From contig JAJRXE010000316.1 in assembly GCA_024276455.1 (NCBI GenBank), positions 1 to 24,570 of the forward strand: 24,570 bases of DNA. The letters are read 5' to 3'. The position numbers were made by a program, and so were the translations under genes. Shown here in pieces: positions 7,216 to 14,705 of this stretch (position 1 is its first letter; every line of letters starts with the position of its first letter). Source of the stretch: Calditrichota bacterium (GTDB lineage: Bacteria; Calditrichota; Calditrichia; RBG-13-44-9). Below the pieces are notes generated by a model that was not told the origin of the DNA, searched no databases, and saw only the letters and a program-made list of their open reading frames with translations.

Positions 7216-7530
7216 ATGGCTGAAGCATTAGGAATGATTGAAACCCGCAGTTTTCCGGCGGCCGTTGAGGCGGCAGACGCCATGGTGAAGGCGGCCAAGG
7301 TGGAACTGGTTAGTTACGAGAAAACCGGCGGCGGCTACGTCACGGTGGTGATTCGCGGCGACGTGGCGGCGGTGCGTGCGGCTTGCGATGCCGGACAGGC
7401 CGGCGCGTCCAAGGTAGGCGAAGTGATCGCCGTGCACATCATCGCCCGTCCGCATGTGAATGTGGATCTGGTGCTCCCGTTAGGCCGGAAAGAAGAAGCG
7501 GAAGCTTCCCTAAAGAAAGGTGGTAAATGA
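7216..7530 (+). CDS. BMC-H hexameric shell protein (PduA/CcmK family)
   Basis: 104 residues, one BMC (Pfam BMC) domain at 4-90. Diagnostic features: ALGMIETRSFPAAVEAADAM (4-23), the conserved hexamer-edge Lys25 in MVKAA, the central pore loop K36-TGGG-Y41 (PduA has KIGSG), VTVVIRGDVAAV (42-53), and the VIAVHIIARPH strand. The hexamer tiles the flat facets of the compartment; its pore is lined by the TGGG backbone and would pass small polar molecules. A short charged C-terminal tail follows residue 93. Start ATG 7216 has AGGAGG nine bases upstream. It is the only BMC-H gene in the window, so it probably makes up most of the shell area. Confidence 0.95.
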   Translation: MAEALGMIETRSFPAAVEAADAMVKAAKVELVSYEKTGGGYVTVVIRGDVAAVRAACDAGQAGASKVGEVIAVHIIARPHVNVDLVLPLGRKEEAEASLKKGGK

Positions 7531-7661
7531 CCGTTCCACCCGTTTACAGGCAAGGTAGTTTTCTATCTCGTAAAGTGTAAAGGTTTTTCTTAAGAAGCAG
7601 TCGGGGAAGCAAATTCTAATCTTTAACCAATGAATTTGAGATCCACCCGACGGGAGGTTGT

Positions 7662-7964
7662 ATGGTATTAGCAAAAGTAATTGGCACCGTAGTTTCCACC
7701 CGGAAAGAAGAGAGCATGCAGGGAATGAAATTCCTGTTGCTGAAACAGGTGGATCTGGAAGGAAAGCCCACCGGAGGGCATGTGGTAGCCGTGGACGCCG
7801 TGGGCGCCGGAATCGGTGAAATGGTACTGTATGCCTCCGGCAGCTCCGCCCGTCAGACCACTGTTACCAAGGACAAACCCTGCGATGCCGTCATCATGGC
7901 AATTGTGGATAACTGGGAAGTGGACGGCCAGCTGAAATACAAAAAAGGCCGCGACGATGCCTGA
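7662..7964 (+). CDS. BMC-P pentameric vertex protein (EutN/CcmL family), copy 1
   Basis: 100 residues, typical for the family. Features: the opening VLAKVIGTVVSTRKEESMQG with the conserved K-V-x-G-x-V strand, FLLLKQVDLEGKPTGGHVVAVDAVGAGIGEMVLYASGSSAR (the D-x-x-G-A-G-x-G-E turn), and IMAIVDNWEV. Pentamers cap the twelve vertices of the icosahedral shell. Start ATG 7662 follows GGGAGG by about five bases. The 131 bp before it holds nothing recognisable. It is the longest of the three BMC-P copies, with a Lys/Arg/Asp-rich tail. Confidence 0.93.
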   Translation: MVLAKVIGTVVSTRKEESMQGMKFLLLKQVDLEGKPTGGHVVAVDAVGAGIGEMVLYASGSSARQTTVTKDKPCDAVIMAIVDNWEVDGQLKYKKGRDDA

Positions 7965-8015
7965 AAGTGTCCTGGACTTCGTTCCCGGTGGTATCTTTAT
8001 TCAGGAGGTTAACCG

Positions 8016-9458
8016 TTGAGCAAACTTAGCGAAGAACAGATCGAACAAATTGCCCGGGCGGTGGTGTCCCGTTTAAAAGGGGAAAAGGTCCCCGCAACCG
8101 GATTACCTTCCGGCGCCGACCTGAACGATCTGCCCCTGGGTGTTTTTGCCGACATCGACTCCGCCGTAGAGGCGGCTCAAGCCGCCCACTACCGCCTGAT
8201 GAGCCTCTCGCTGGAGCGGCGGGAAAAAATCATCGCCCACATCCGGCAGAAAATGCTGGAACACGCGGAAGAATTAGCCGCTGAAGCCCACGCGGAAACC
8301 AGGCTGGGTCGGGTGGAGGACAAGATCATTAAAAACAAGCTGGTGACCGAAAAGACTCCCGGCGTGGAAGACCTGACCACCTGGGCGAAATCCGGTGACC
8401 ACGGCCTTACCATTATGGAACGGGCACCTTACGGGGTCATCGGTGCCATTACTCCCAGCACCAATCCCACTTCCACCATTATTTGCAACACCATTGGCAT
8501 GGTGGCGGCCGGAAACGGGGTGGTTTTCAACGTTCACCCTTCCGCTAAAAACGTTTCTATTAAAAATGTTTACTTACTTAACCAGGCCATTGTGGAAGCG
8601 GGCGGTCCGCCGAATCTGGTCACCACCATTGTGAATCCCACCATCCAGAGTGCCGAATACCTGATGAAACATCCCCGGATTCGCCTGTTGGTGGTAACCG
8701 GTGGCGCCGGGGTGGTCCGTGCCGCCATGACCAGCGGAAAGCGCGCCATTTGCGGCGGCCCCGGAAATCCCCCGGTAGTGGTGGATGAAACCGCCGATTT
8801 GGAAAAGGCAGCCCGGGACATTGTGGCGGGTGCTTCCTTCGACAACAACATTGTGTGCATCGACGAGAAAGAGGTATTTGTGGTGGCTTCGGTGGCCGAC
8901 CGGTTGATCCGACTGATGACCCAGAATAAAGCCGTTCTCCTCACCCCGGTGCAGGTAAAACAGGTCGAACGGGTTATTTTCAGCAAAACCAACGGTCCCG
9001 GTAAACCGGGGGTGATTAACAAAGAGATGATCGGGAAAAACGCCGGCGTAATCCTGGAAAAAATCGGATTGAAGGTGGGGGACGACATTCGTCTGGCCAT
9101 TGCCGAGGTGGACCGCGACCATCCCCTGGTGTGGACCGAACAGTTACTGCCGGTGCTCCCCATTGTGCGGGTTTCCCATGTGGACGAAGCCATCGACCTG
9201 GCCATTCGGGCGGAACACGGATTCGGACATACTGCCGTGATGCATTCCCGTAATATCGACAAATTGAGCCGCATGGCCCGCGAAATCAATTGCAGTATTT
9301 TTGTGAAAAACGGCCCTTCCCAGGCCGGATTGGGTTACCGGGGCGAAGGATACTGCTCCTTCACTATCGCCAGTCCCACCGGCGAGGGGCTTACCGGACC
9401 GCGCAGCTTTAGCCGCGAACGGCGCTGCGTACTGGTGGATCATTTCCGCATCGTTTAA
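8016..9458 (+). CDS. CoA-acylating aldehyde dehydrogenase (PduP/EutE family), BMC cargo
   Basis: 480 residues against about 460-470 for PduP/EutE. Res 1-22 (MSKLSEEQIEQIARAVVSRLK) form an amphipathic helix typical of an encapsulation peptide, followed by a Gly/Pro/Ser-containing linker (23-40). The catalytic domain has APYGVIGAITPSTNPTST (cofactor pocket), VTGGAGVVRAAMTSGKRAICGGPGNPP, and the catalytic Cys281 in FDNNIVCIDEKEVF, which is the PduP/EutE form of the motif. The enzyme oxidises an aldehyde with NAD+ and CoA to acyl-CoA; beside DeoC the natural substrate is acetaldehyde, giving acetyl-CoA. Start is TTG at 8016 with a strong AGGAGGTT five bases upstream. It lies 51 bp after BMC-P copy 1. 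Confidence 0.93.
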   Translation: MSKLSEEQIEQIARAVVSRLKGEKVPATGLPSGADLNDLPLGVFADIDSAVEAAQAAHYRLMSLSLERREKIIAHIRQKMLEHAEELAAEAHAETRLGRVEDKIIKNKLVTEKTPGVEDLTTWAKSGDHGLTIMERAPYGVIGAITPSTNPTSTIICNTIGMVAAGNGVVFNVHPSAKNVSIKNVYLLNQAIVEAGGPPNLVTTIVNPTIQSAEYLMKHPRIRLLVVTGGAGVVRAAMTSGKRAICGGPGNPPVVVDETADLEKAARDIVAGASFDNNIVCIDEKEVFVVASVADRLIRLMTQNKAVLLTPVQVKQVERVIFSKTNGPGKPGVINKEMIGKNAGVILEKIGLKVGDDIRLAIAEVDRDHPLVWTEQLLPVLPIVRVSHVDEAIDLAIRAEHGFGHTAVMHSRNIDKLSRMAREINCSIFVKNGPSQAGLGYRGEGYCSFTIASPTGEGLTGPRSFSRERRCVLVDHFRIV

Positions 9459-9500
9459 TGCTCCGGGAATCAAGGGATGAACCGTTGAGAGAAAACAACC

Positions 9501-10136
9501 ATGAGAAACCAAGAAAACAGAGAAAAAACTTACCCGGCCATTGCCCTGCTGGAATTGAACAACGTGCCGGTGGGCCTTACCACGGCCGATGCCATGGTGA
9601 AAAAGTCGCCCATTGCCATGCTTAAATCCGGCACCGTTAGTCAGGGTAAGTACCTGATTTTAGTCGGAGGTTCCACCGCTGCCGTGGACGAGGCTTTCCA
9701 GGAAGGAATGGTGAGAGGAGGCTCCAGTGTGGTGGACTCTCTGCTGCTCCCGGACGTGGATCCCCAGGTACACCGGGCAATACTGGGACACCGCCAACCC
9801 TGCGATCGGGACGCTTTGGGTGTTCTGGAGACTCACACCGTGGCGGCCATCATCGAGGCGGCCGACGCCGGCGTAAAAGGCGCGGAAGTACGGCTGGTCG
9901 AATTGCGATTAGCAGACGGCTTCGGCGGTAAAGGTTACGCCCTGTTTACCGGAAAGCTGGAAGAAGTCGAAGCCGCCCTGGACATCGCCACCCAGCGCAT
10001 TCAGGAACGCCGGGTCATTACCGCCCAGCAGATTATTCCCCAGCTGCACCCGGAGTTAGCCCGCGAGATCGAAAGCGGCATGCGCTTCAGTCAGGCCGAG
10101 CGGCGGGAATTACCCGACGGGGAGGTGGAAGGATGA
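9501..10136 (+). CDS. BMC-T shell protein, PduT-like (single-layer tandem BMC)
   Basis: 211 residues, two BMC domains (about 12-92 and 105-185). It follows PduT closely by eye: AIALLELNNVPVGLTTADAM, SSVVDSLLLPDVDPQV, DALGVLETHTVAAIIEAADA, LRLADGFGGKGYALFTGKLEEVEAAL. In PduT a Cys in the pore segment T-x-C-P-G-K ligates a [4Fe-4S] cluster at the trimer axis; here the segment is TVSQGK with Ser47, so the same cluster is not expected. The only Cys in this neighbourhood is in HRQPCDRDA between the domains. Start ATG 9501 has only a weak purine-rich stretch upstream. Its stop overlaps the next start (ATGA), so it is translationally coupled to BMC-P copy 2. Confidence 0.9.
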   Translation: MRNQENREKTYPAIALLELNNVPVGLTTADAMVKKSPIAMLKSGTVSQGKYLILVGGSTAAVDEAFQEGMVRGGSSVVDSLLLPDVDPQVHRAILGHRQPCDRDALGVLETHTVAAIIEAADAGVKGAEVRLVELRLADGFGGKGYALFTGKLEEVEAALDIATQRIQERRVITAQQIIPQLHPELAREIESGMRFSQAERRELPDGEVEG

Positions 10137-10417
10137 AATTAGGCCGCGTTATTGGAACCGTTACCCCCGCAACGGTTTACCAGGGTCTGGAAGGTGTTCC
10201 GCTGCTGCTGCTTCAACCTTTGACCAAAGAACGGCAACCTACCGGCAAGCCCCTGGTGGCCGCCGATTCCACCCGAATGGCCGGTCCGGGAGAGCTTATT
10301 TACTACGAGGGCGGCCGCGAGGCGGCGCTGGCACTGGACCCCTGGTTCGTTCCGGTGGATCACACCATCATCGGCATTGTGGACGGCGTTCAAATGAGCG
10401 AGGAGGCGGAAGAATGA
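10133..10417 (+). CDS. BMC-P pentameric vertex protein (EutN/CcmL family), copy 2
   Basis: 94 residues. KLGRVIGTVTPATVYQGLEG opens the domain; then PLLLLQPLTKERQPTGKPLVAADSTRMAGPGELIYYEGGREAA and HTIIGIVDGVQ. The usual acidic-Gly turn D-x-x-G-A-G-x-G is changed to DSTRMAGPGE, making this the most divergent of the three copies. Start ATG 10133 overlaps the stop of the PduT-like gene by four bases and has GGGGAGG upstream. Its own stop overlaps the third BMC-P gene in the same way. Confidence 0.92.
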   Translation: MKLGRVIGTVTPATVYQGLEGVPLLLLQPLTKERQPTGKPLVAADSTRMAGPGELIYYEGGREAALALDPWFVPVDHTIIGIVDGVQMSEEAEE

Positions 10418-10695
10418 TTCTGGGCAAGGTGGTGGGAAACATCTATTCCACCATTAACCACCCTTTTTACGATTCCAAACGGCTTCTGGTGGTCGCTCAT
10501 CTCACTCCGGAAGGCACGGTAACGGACAACTACCTCATCGCCGTCGATTCCGTGGACGCCGGAGTGGGCGACACGGTACTGGTGATTGACGAGGGAAATT
10601 CCGCCCGGCAAATCGTGCAGCACGGCAACGCTCCCATTCGCTCCATTATTATTGGCATCGTCGATCAAGTCGACAATACCGGACAATCCCAATAA
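10414..10695 (+). CDS. BMC-P pentameric vertex protein (EutN/CcmL family), copy 3
   Basis: 93 residues. ILGKVVGNIYSTINHPFYDS opens the domain; then RLLVVAHLTPEG, YLIAVDSVDAGVGDTVLVIDEGNSARQIV and IIIGIVDQVD. The D-x-x-D-A-G-V-G-D turn is intact. Start ATG 10414 overlaps the copy 2 stop by four bases with GAGGAGG upstream. This is the last gene of the BMC locus; no strong terminator is visible in the 226 bp after it, which carry the trigger factor promoter. Confidence 0.93.
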   Translation: MILGKVVGNIYSTINHPFYDSKRLLVVAHLTPEGTVTDNYLIAVDSVDAGVGDTVLVIDEGNSARQIVQHGNAPIRSIIIGIVDQVDNTGQSQ

Positions 10696-10846
10696 ACGTC
10701 TTAAATCAATCCCGGTTTTTCCGTTTTCAAAAAGGTAAAATTCAAAAGGGTTTTCCATTGAAGACGATCCCGCATTCGAACGCCCCGGCAGGCGCGATCA
10801 GAAAACAATCAGGGAGCAATTTCGCTTTCACGGAAATTCAAGGCGC

Positions 10847-10877
10847 TTGCAAAACGGGCGGGGGCATATTATATTTG
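10847..10877 (+). promoter_or_regulatory. Promoter of the trigger factor gene
   Basis: TTGCAA (10847-10852), 17-bp spacer, TATATT (10870-10875), continuing as TATATTTG (10870-10877), an exact match to the Bacteroidetes-type -7 element TAnnTTTG. It lies 45 bp before the tig start. Best promoter in the window, and consistent with the FCB-type sigma factor encoded at 3437-4291. Confidence 0.6.
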
Positions 10878-10921
10878 CAAGCTTTAAAGTTACTCATATT
10901 TTAAAAAAATAAGGGAAAGAT

Positions 10922-12298
10922 ATGCAAACAACGGTTACCGAAATTAATTCGTATTCCAGGAAGCTGACAGTTGAACTCACTCCGCAGGAATTACAAAAGC
11001 TGGAACGCAAAATTATTCGCCGCTACCAGAAAAAAGCGGACATTCCCGGTTTTCGTCCCGGTAAAGCCCCCGAAAGTTTGATTCGCAAACGCTACCAGGA
11101 TCTCATCTTGCAGGAGCTCATTGACGAAGCGCTCCAGGCCTACTACGGCGAAGCCATCGAAGAATCGGGTCTGGAACCGGTGGCACAGGGAAAAATCACC
11201 GACTTGAAGTTAGAGGAAATTGAAAAAGGACTGGTTTTTGAAGTGGAGCTGGAGGTTGAGCCGGAGATCGAACTCAAGAAATACAAAGGGTTAAAGGTCG
11301 AAAAAGACGTATTGCAGGTTACGGACGAGAATGTGAACCAGGCGCTGGAAAACATTCGGGAACAATTTGCCACCGTTAAGGAAGTGGAGGAGGCCAAAGA
11401 AGGTCATGTGGTACACTTCGATGCCCAGGAACTGGACGAGGGGAACGTCCCCATTGTCGGGCACAAATACGAAAATCTTTCCGCGGAGTTGGGTTCTGGA
11501 AAATTCGATCTGGAAATCGAAAAGCAGCTCATCGGAATCAAAACCGGGGAAAAACGCATCGTAACTCAGGAAATTCCGGCCACCGAAAAGCAACCGGCCC
11601 AGATTACCCGCCTGGAAATTGAAGCCAAAAAGATCGAAGAGAAAGAGCTGCCGGAACTGGATGATGAATTCGTGAAGAACCTCCCGGAATCGGACATGGA
11701 AACTCTGGAAGAACTGAAGGAGCGGCTCCGGGAAAACATTCAGCGCGACTTCGATCGGAAAAGCGAAGAGACCTTGAATCAGCGCCTCATCGACGAACTG
11801 CTGAAAGAAAATCCGTTCGACGTACCGCCTTCGATGGTGGAGAACTATTTGAACGAAATGGTCAACGATCTTAAACGGCAGGCCGGAGATCAACCGATTG
11901 ATGAAGAAGCGGTGCGCTCCAATTACCGCCCCGCCGCCATCCACCACATCCGCTGGTATTTTTTAAAGAAAAAAATCGCCGAAGTGGAGAACATTCAGGT
12001 AACAGATGAAGAAGTGAAAAAATTGATTGACGAGTCGTCGGGAATTGAGGAAAAATTTAAAGAACATCTGAAAAACGACCGATCATACATAAATCGTTTG
12101 AAAGACGATTTGCTGGAAAAAAGAATCCTGGATTTTTTGAAAGAAAACGCTGAAATCGTGGAGATTTTCCCTCAGGGGAAAGAGGCTGCGAAGAAAACGA
12201 AGAGCCGGAAAAAAACCACCAAAAGTAAAACCGGCAAAACAAAAACGAAAAAAACCAGCGAGAAACAATCCGGGAAGAAGGACAAAGAAAAGGAGTAA
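10922..12298 (+). CDS. tig: Trigger factor (ribosome-bound chaperone, peptidyl-prolyl isomerase)
   Basis: 458 residues. The N-terminal ribosome-binding domain (1-115) has the signature loop GFRPGKAP (43-50) that docks on ribosomal protein L23. A divergent FKBP-type PPIase domain lies at about 150-240, and the helical chaperone arms at about 240-415 (ELDDEFVKNL... is the usual entry). Trigger factor shields nascent chains at the exit tunnel. The last 40 residues (419-458) are an unusual low-complexity tail made mainly of Lys, Thr, Ser and Gly. Start ATG 10922 follows AAGGGAAAG. Own promoter at 10847-10877. The gene is followed by clpP after 95 bp and clpX, the common tig-clpP-clpX order. Confidence 0.95.
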   Translation: MQTTVTEINSYSRKLTVELTPQELQKLERKIIRRYQKKADIPGFRPGKAPESLIRKRYQDLILQELIDEALQAYYGEAIEESGLEPVAQGKITDLKLEEIEKGLVFEVELEVEPEIELKKYKGLKVEKDVLQVTDENVNQALENIREQFATVKEVEEAKEGHVVHFDAQELDEGNVPIVGHKYENLSAELGSGKFDLEIEKQLIGIKTGEKRIVTQEIPATEKQPAQITRLEIEAKKIEEKELPELDDEFVKNLPESDMETLEELKERLRENIQRDFDRKSEETLNQRLIDELLKENPFDVPPSMVENYLNEMVNDLKRQAGDQPIDEEAVRSNYRPAAIHHIRWYFLKKKIAEVENIQVTDEEVKKLIDESSGIEEKFKEHLKNDRSYINRLKDDLLEKRILDFLKENAEIVEIFPQGKEAAKKTKSRKKTTKSKTGKTKTKKTSEKQSGKKDKEKE

Positions 12299-12393
12299 AC
12301 AGGTTCTGAACATTTCCCCCGGGATTTCGGGAACCATTCGTGAAAGCTGGAATTAAATTTTAAACAAGAAAAATAGAAATAAGGAGTGAATAC

Positions 12394-13002
12394 ATGGCAT
12401 TGGTGCCAATTGTAGTGGAACAAACCAGTCGAGGCGAACGCGCTTACGACATTTATTCCCGTTTATTGAAAGAACGGATCATCTTTCTGGGTACGCCCAT
12501 CGACGACAATATTGCCAGTCTGATTATTGCCCAGTTGCTTTTCCTGGAAGCAGAGGATCCGGAAAAGGACATTTATTTGTACATCAACAGTCCGGGCGGC
12601 ATTGTCACCTCCGGTCTGGCAATTTACGACACCATGCAATACATTCAACCGGACGTGGTCACCTACTGCATTGGTCAGGCTGCCAGTATGGCCGCCATTC
12701 TTTTAGCGGCTGGCACCAAAGGGAAACGGTTTGCCCTGCCTAACTCCCGGATCATGATTCATCAGCCGCTGGGTGGCGTGCAGGGACAGGTAACCGACAT
12801 CGACATCCACGCAAAGGAGATGTTGAAAATTCGGGAACGGTTGAATCAGATTCTTTCCGAACTTACCGGACAGCCCATTGAAAAAATCGAAAAAGACACC
12901 GATCGCAATTTTTTCATGAGCGCCGAAGAGGCCAAAGCTTACGGGATTATTGACGATATTATGATGCGCCGGAAAAGTGAAAAAGGAAGTAAGAAAAAAT
13001 AA
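12394..13002 (+). CDS. clpP: ATP-dependent Clp protease proteolytic subunit, with Asn at the triad Asp position
   Basis: 202 residues, full length. Family signatures: YDIYSRLLKERIIFLG, YLYINSPGG, the nucleophile Ser98 in IGQAASMAA, and the catalytic His123 in MIHQPLGG. The third triad residue, Asp172 in S. aureus/B. subtilis-type ClpP (DTDRD), is Asn172 here (DTDRNFF; codon AAT at 12907-12909). Ser98 and His123 have the same numbers as in S. aureus ClpP, so the alignment needs no gaps. ClpP forms a tetradecameric barrel fed by ClpX. The Lys-rich C-terminus (EKGSKKK) is short. Start ATG 12394 has AAGGAG at good distance. It lies between tig and clpX and is probably co-transcribed with them. 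Confidence 0.95.
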   Translation: MALVPIVVEQTSRGERAYDIYSRLLKERIIFLGTPIDDNIASLIIAQLLFLEAEDPEKDIYLYINSPGGIVTSGLAIYDTMQYIQPDVVTYCIGQAASMAAILLAAGTKGKRFALPNSRIMIHQPLGGVQGQVTDIDIHAKEMLKIRERLNQILSELTGQPIEKIEKDTDRNFFMSAEEAKAYGIIDDIMMRRKSEKGSKKK

Positions 13003-13150
13003 GAATCTCAACAGAGAGGTTTCTTTTAAGGGCTTAAACCGTTAAATTCCAAAAGGCGTCCTGGCAAAAAACGCCGAAACAGGTCACCGGGGACAACCTG
13101 AATGCCGGGTTCCGGTGGAAATGAGAAAATTCAGAAAAATCGGGAAATCC

Positions 13151-14407
13151 ATGAAAGATAAACGCTACCGACCTGATCACCAGATTCGTTGCTCCTTCTG
13201 CGGTAAAACCGCCGAGGAGGTAGATCAGCTTATTACGGGCAGTCATGCCAGCATTTGTTCGGAATGTATTCACAGTGCCAACGAAATTCTGAAACAGTCC
13301 CAGTACCATCAATTCCAGAATGCCGAATTCGAACTGCCCAAACCAGCCGAAATCAAAAGTTTTCTGGATCAATACGTCATCGGTCATGAAAAGGCCAAAA
13401 AGGCCATTTCGGTAGCAGTTTACAACCACTACAAACGGATTCTGTTGGGCAACAGCTACGATACCGACGATGTGGAAATCGAGAAAAGCAACATTCTGCT
13501 GATTGGCCCCACCGGGGTTGGTAAAACCCTGATTGCCCAGACGCTGGCGCGTTTACTGCATGTTCCCTTCTCCATCTCGGACGCCACCACTCTGACGGAA
13601 GCTGGCTACGTGGGGGAAGACGTGGAGAACATTCTGGTGCGTCTGTACCATGCGGCCAATTTTGACATTGAAGCGACCGAACGCGGTATTGTGTTCATCG
13701 ACGAAATCGACAAGATTGCCCGCAAAACCGCCAGCCCGTCCATTACTCGCGACGTGTCCGGCGAAGGAGTTCAGCAGGCGCTGCTGAAAATTTTAGAGGG
13801 AACCATCGCCGCCATTCCCCCCCGCGGTGGACGGAAACACCCGGAAGCGCCGATGGTGAATATTAACACCCGTAATATTCTTTTCATTGTGGGGGGCGCC
13901 TTCGACGGACTCACCGACATCATTCGTCGCCGCACCAGCCAGAAGTGGATTGGCTTTGGCGCCGACACCCAGCGCCGGAATAAATTGTCCGACAGCGAAT
14001 TACTGGAACTGGTCCAACCGGAAGACCTGCTGCAATACGGCCTGATTCCGGAGCTGGTGGGCCGGATACCGGTTATCATCGGCATGCACGAGCTGTCTGA
14101 GAAAGAATTGCTGGCCATTCTGGTGGAACCCAAGAACTCTCTGATTAAGCAGTACAAAAAACTGTTTGAACTGGAAGGTATTGAATTAAACTTCACGGAA
14201 AAAGCCCTGGCGGAAATTGTAAATCTGGCGGTGAAACGTAAAACCGGCGCGAGGGGGCTACGCTCCATTCTGGAACATGTGATGCTGGACATTATGTTCA
14301 AGGTTCCTTCTCTGGGCAATGTGAAAGAATGCTTGATTACTGAAGATGTTATTCTGGGCAAAGCCGAACCGATCCTGAAAATGAGCGATTCCCGGCAATC
14401 GGCCTAA
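13151..14407 (+). CDS. clpX: ATP-dependent Clp protease ATP-binding subunit ClpX
   Basis: 418 residues from the chosen start. N-terminal C4 zinc-binding domain (Cys14, 17, 36, 39: CSFC...CSEC), Walker A GPTGVGKT (119-126), Walker B VFIDEID (181-187), the pore-associated GEGVQQALLKILEGT and PPRGGRKHP, the ClpP-docking IGF loop (267-269, QKWIGFGAD), and the sensor-2 GARGLR near the end. ClpX unfolds tagged proteins and passes them to ClpP. The reading frame is open from a GTG at 13115, but ATG 13151 puts the first Cys at residue 14 as in E. coli ClpX (15), so it is preferred; GGGA just upstream is a weak ribosome site. ClpX follows clpP by about 150 bp and ends before a clear terminator. Confidence 0.95.
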   Translation: MKDKRYRPDHQIRCSFCGKTAEEVDQLITGSHASICSECIHSANEILKQSQYHQFQNAEFELPKPAEIKSFLDQYVIGHEKAKKAISVAVYNHYKRILLGNSYDTDDVEIEKSNILLIGPTGVGKTLIAQTLARLLHVPFSISDATTLTEAGYVGEDVENILVRLYHAANFDIEATERGIVFIDEIDKIARKTASPSITRDVSGEGVQQALLKILEGTIAAIPPRGGRKHPEAPMVNINTRNILFIVGGAFDGLTDIIRRRTSQKWIGFGADTQRRNKLSDSELLELVQPEDLLQYGLIPELVGRIPVIIGMHELSEKELLAILVEPKNSLIKQYKKLFELEGIELNFTEKALAEIVNLAVKRKTGARGLRSILEHVMLDIMFKVPSLGNVKECLITEDVILGKAEPILKMSDSRQSA

Positions 14408-14458
14408 GTACCAGGCTACTTTTTAACCCCGTGGAAGCACGACCAGGCTGAACGAAGG

Positions 14459-14510
14459 AATTCAGGTAACCGAATTTGCGGCACCGGGCTTACCTGAATT
14501 TTTTATTTTG
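14459..14510 (+). terminator. Rho-independent terminator after clpX
   Basis: An exact 11-bp stem AATTCAGGTAA (14459-14469) / TTACCTGAATT (14490-14500) with a 20-nt loop is followed by TTTTATTTTG. It ends the tig-clpP-clpX unit, so lon must be transcribed from its own promoter, which is not clear in 14511-14700 (a near-match TACGTTTA lies at 14646-14653). Confidence 0.75.
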
Positions 14511-14705
14511 GAATCCGATGAGACGACCAGAGCTGGAAAATAAATTGCGGCTTCCCTCAGCGCCCGTACTAATGATTTGATTCGTTGAGACGAAAAATTA
14601 AAAAAAGCAAACACCAGATTTTGAGGGCGATTTTTTGAACAAATTTACGTTTATTTTCCAGATTCAGGAAAGTAACCGAATTAACCATTTTTAAAGAAGG
14701 ACGCC

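Noticed and set aside
10679..10722. Possible terminator at the end of the BMC locus (ACCGG...CCGGT followed by TTTT).
   Set aside because: Only a 5-bp stem with a loop of about 30 nt; too weak to call.
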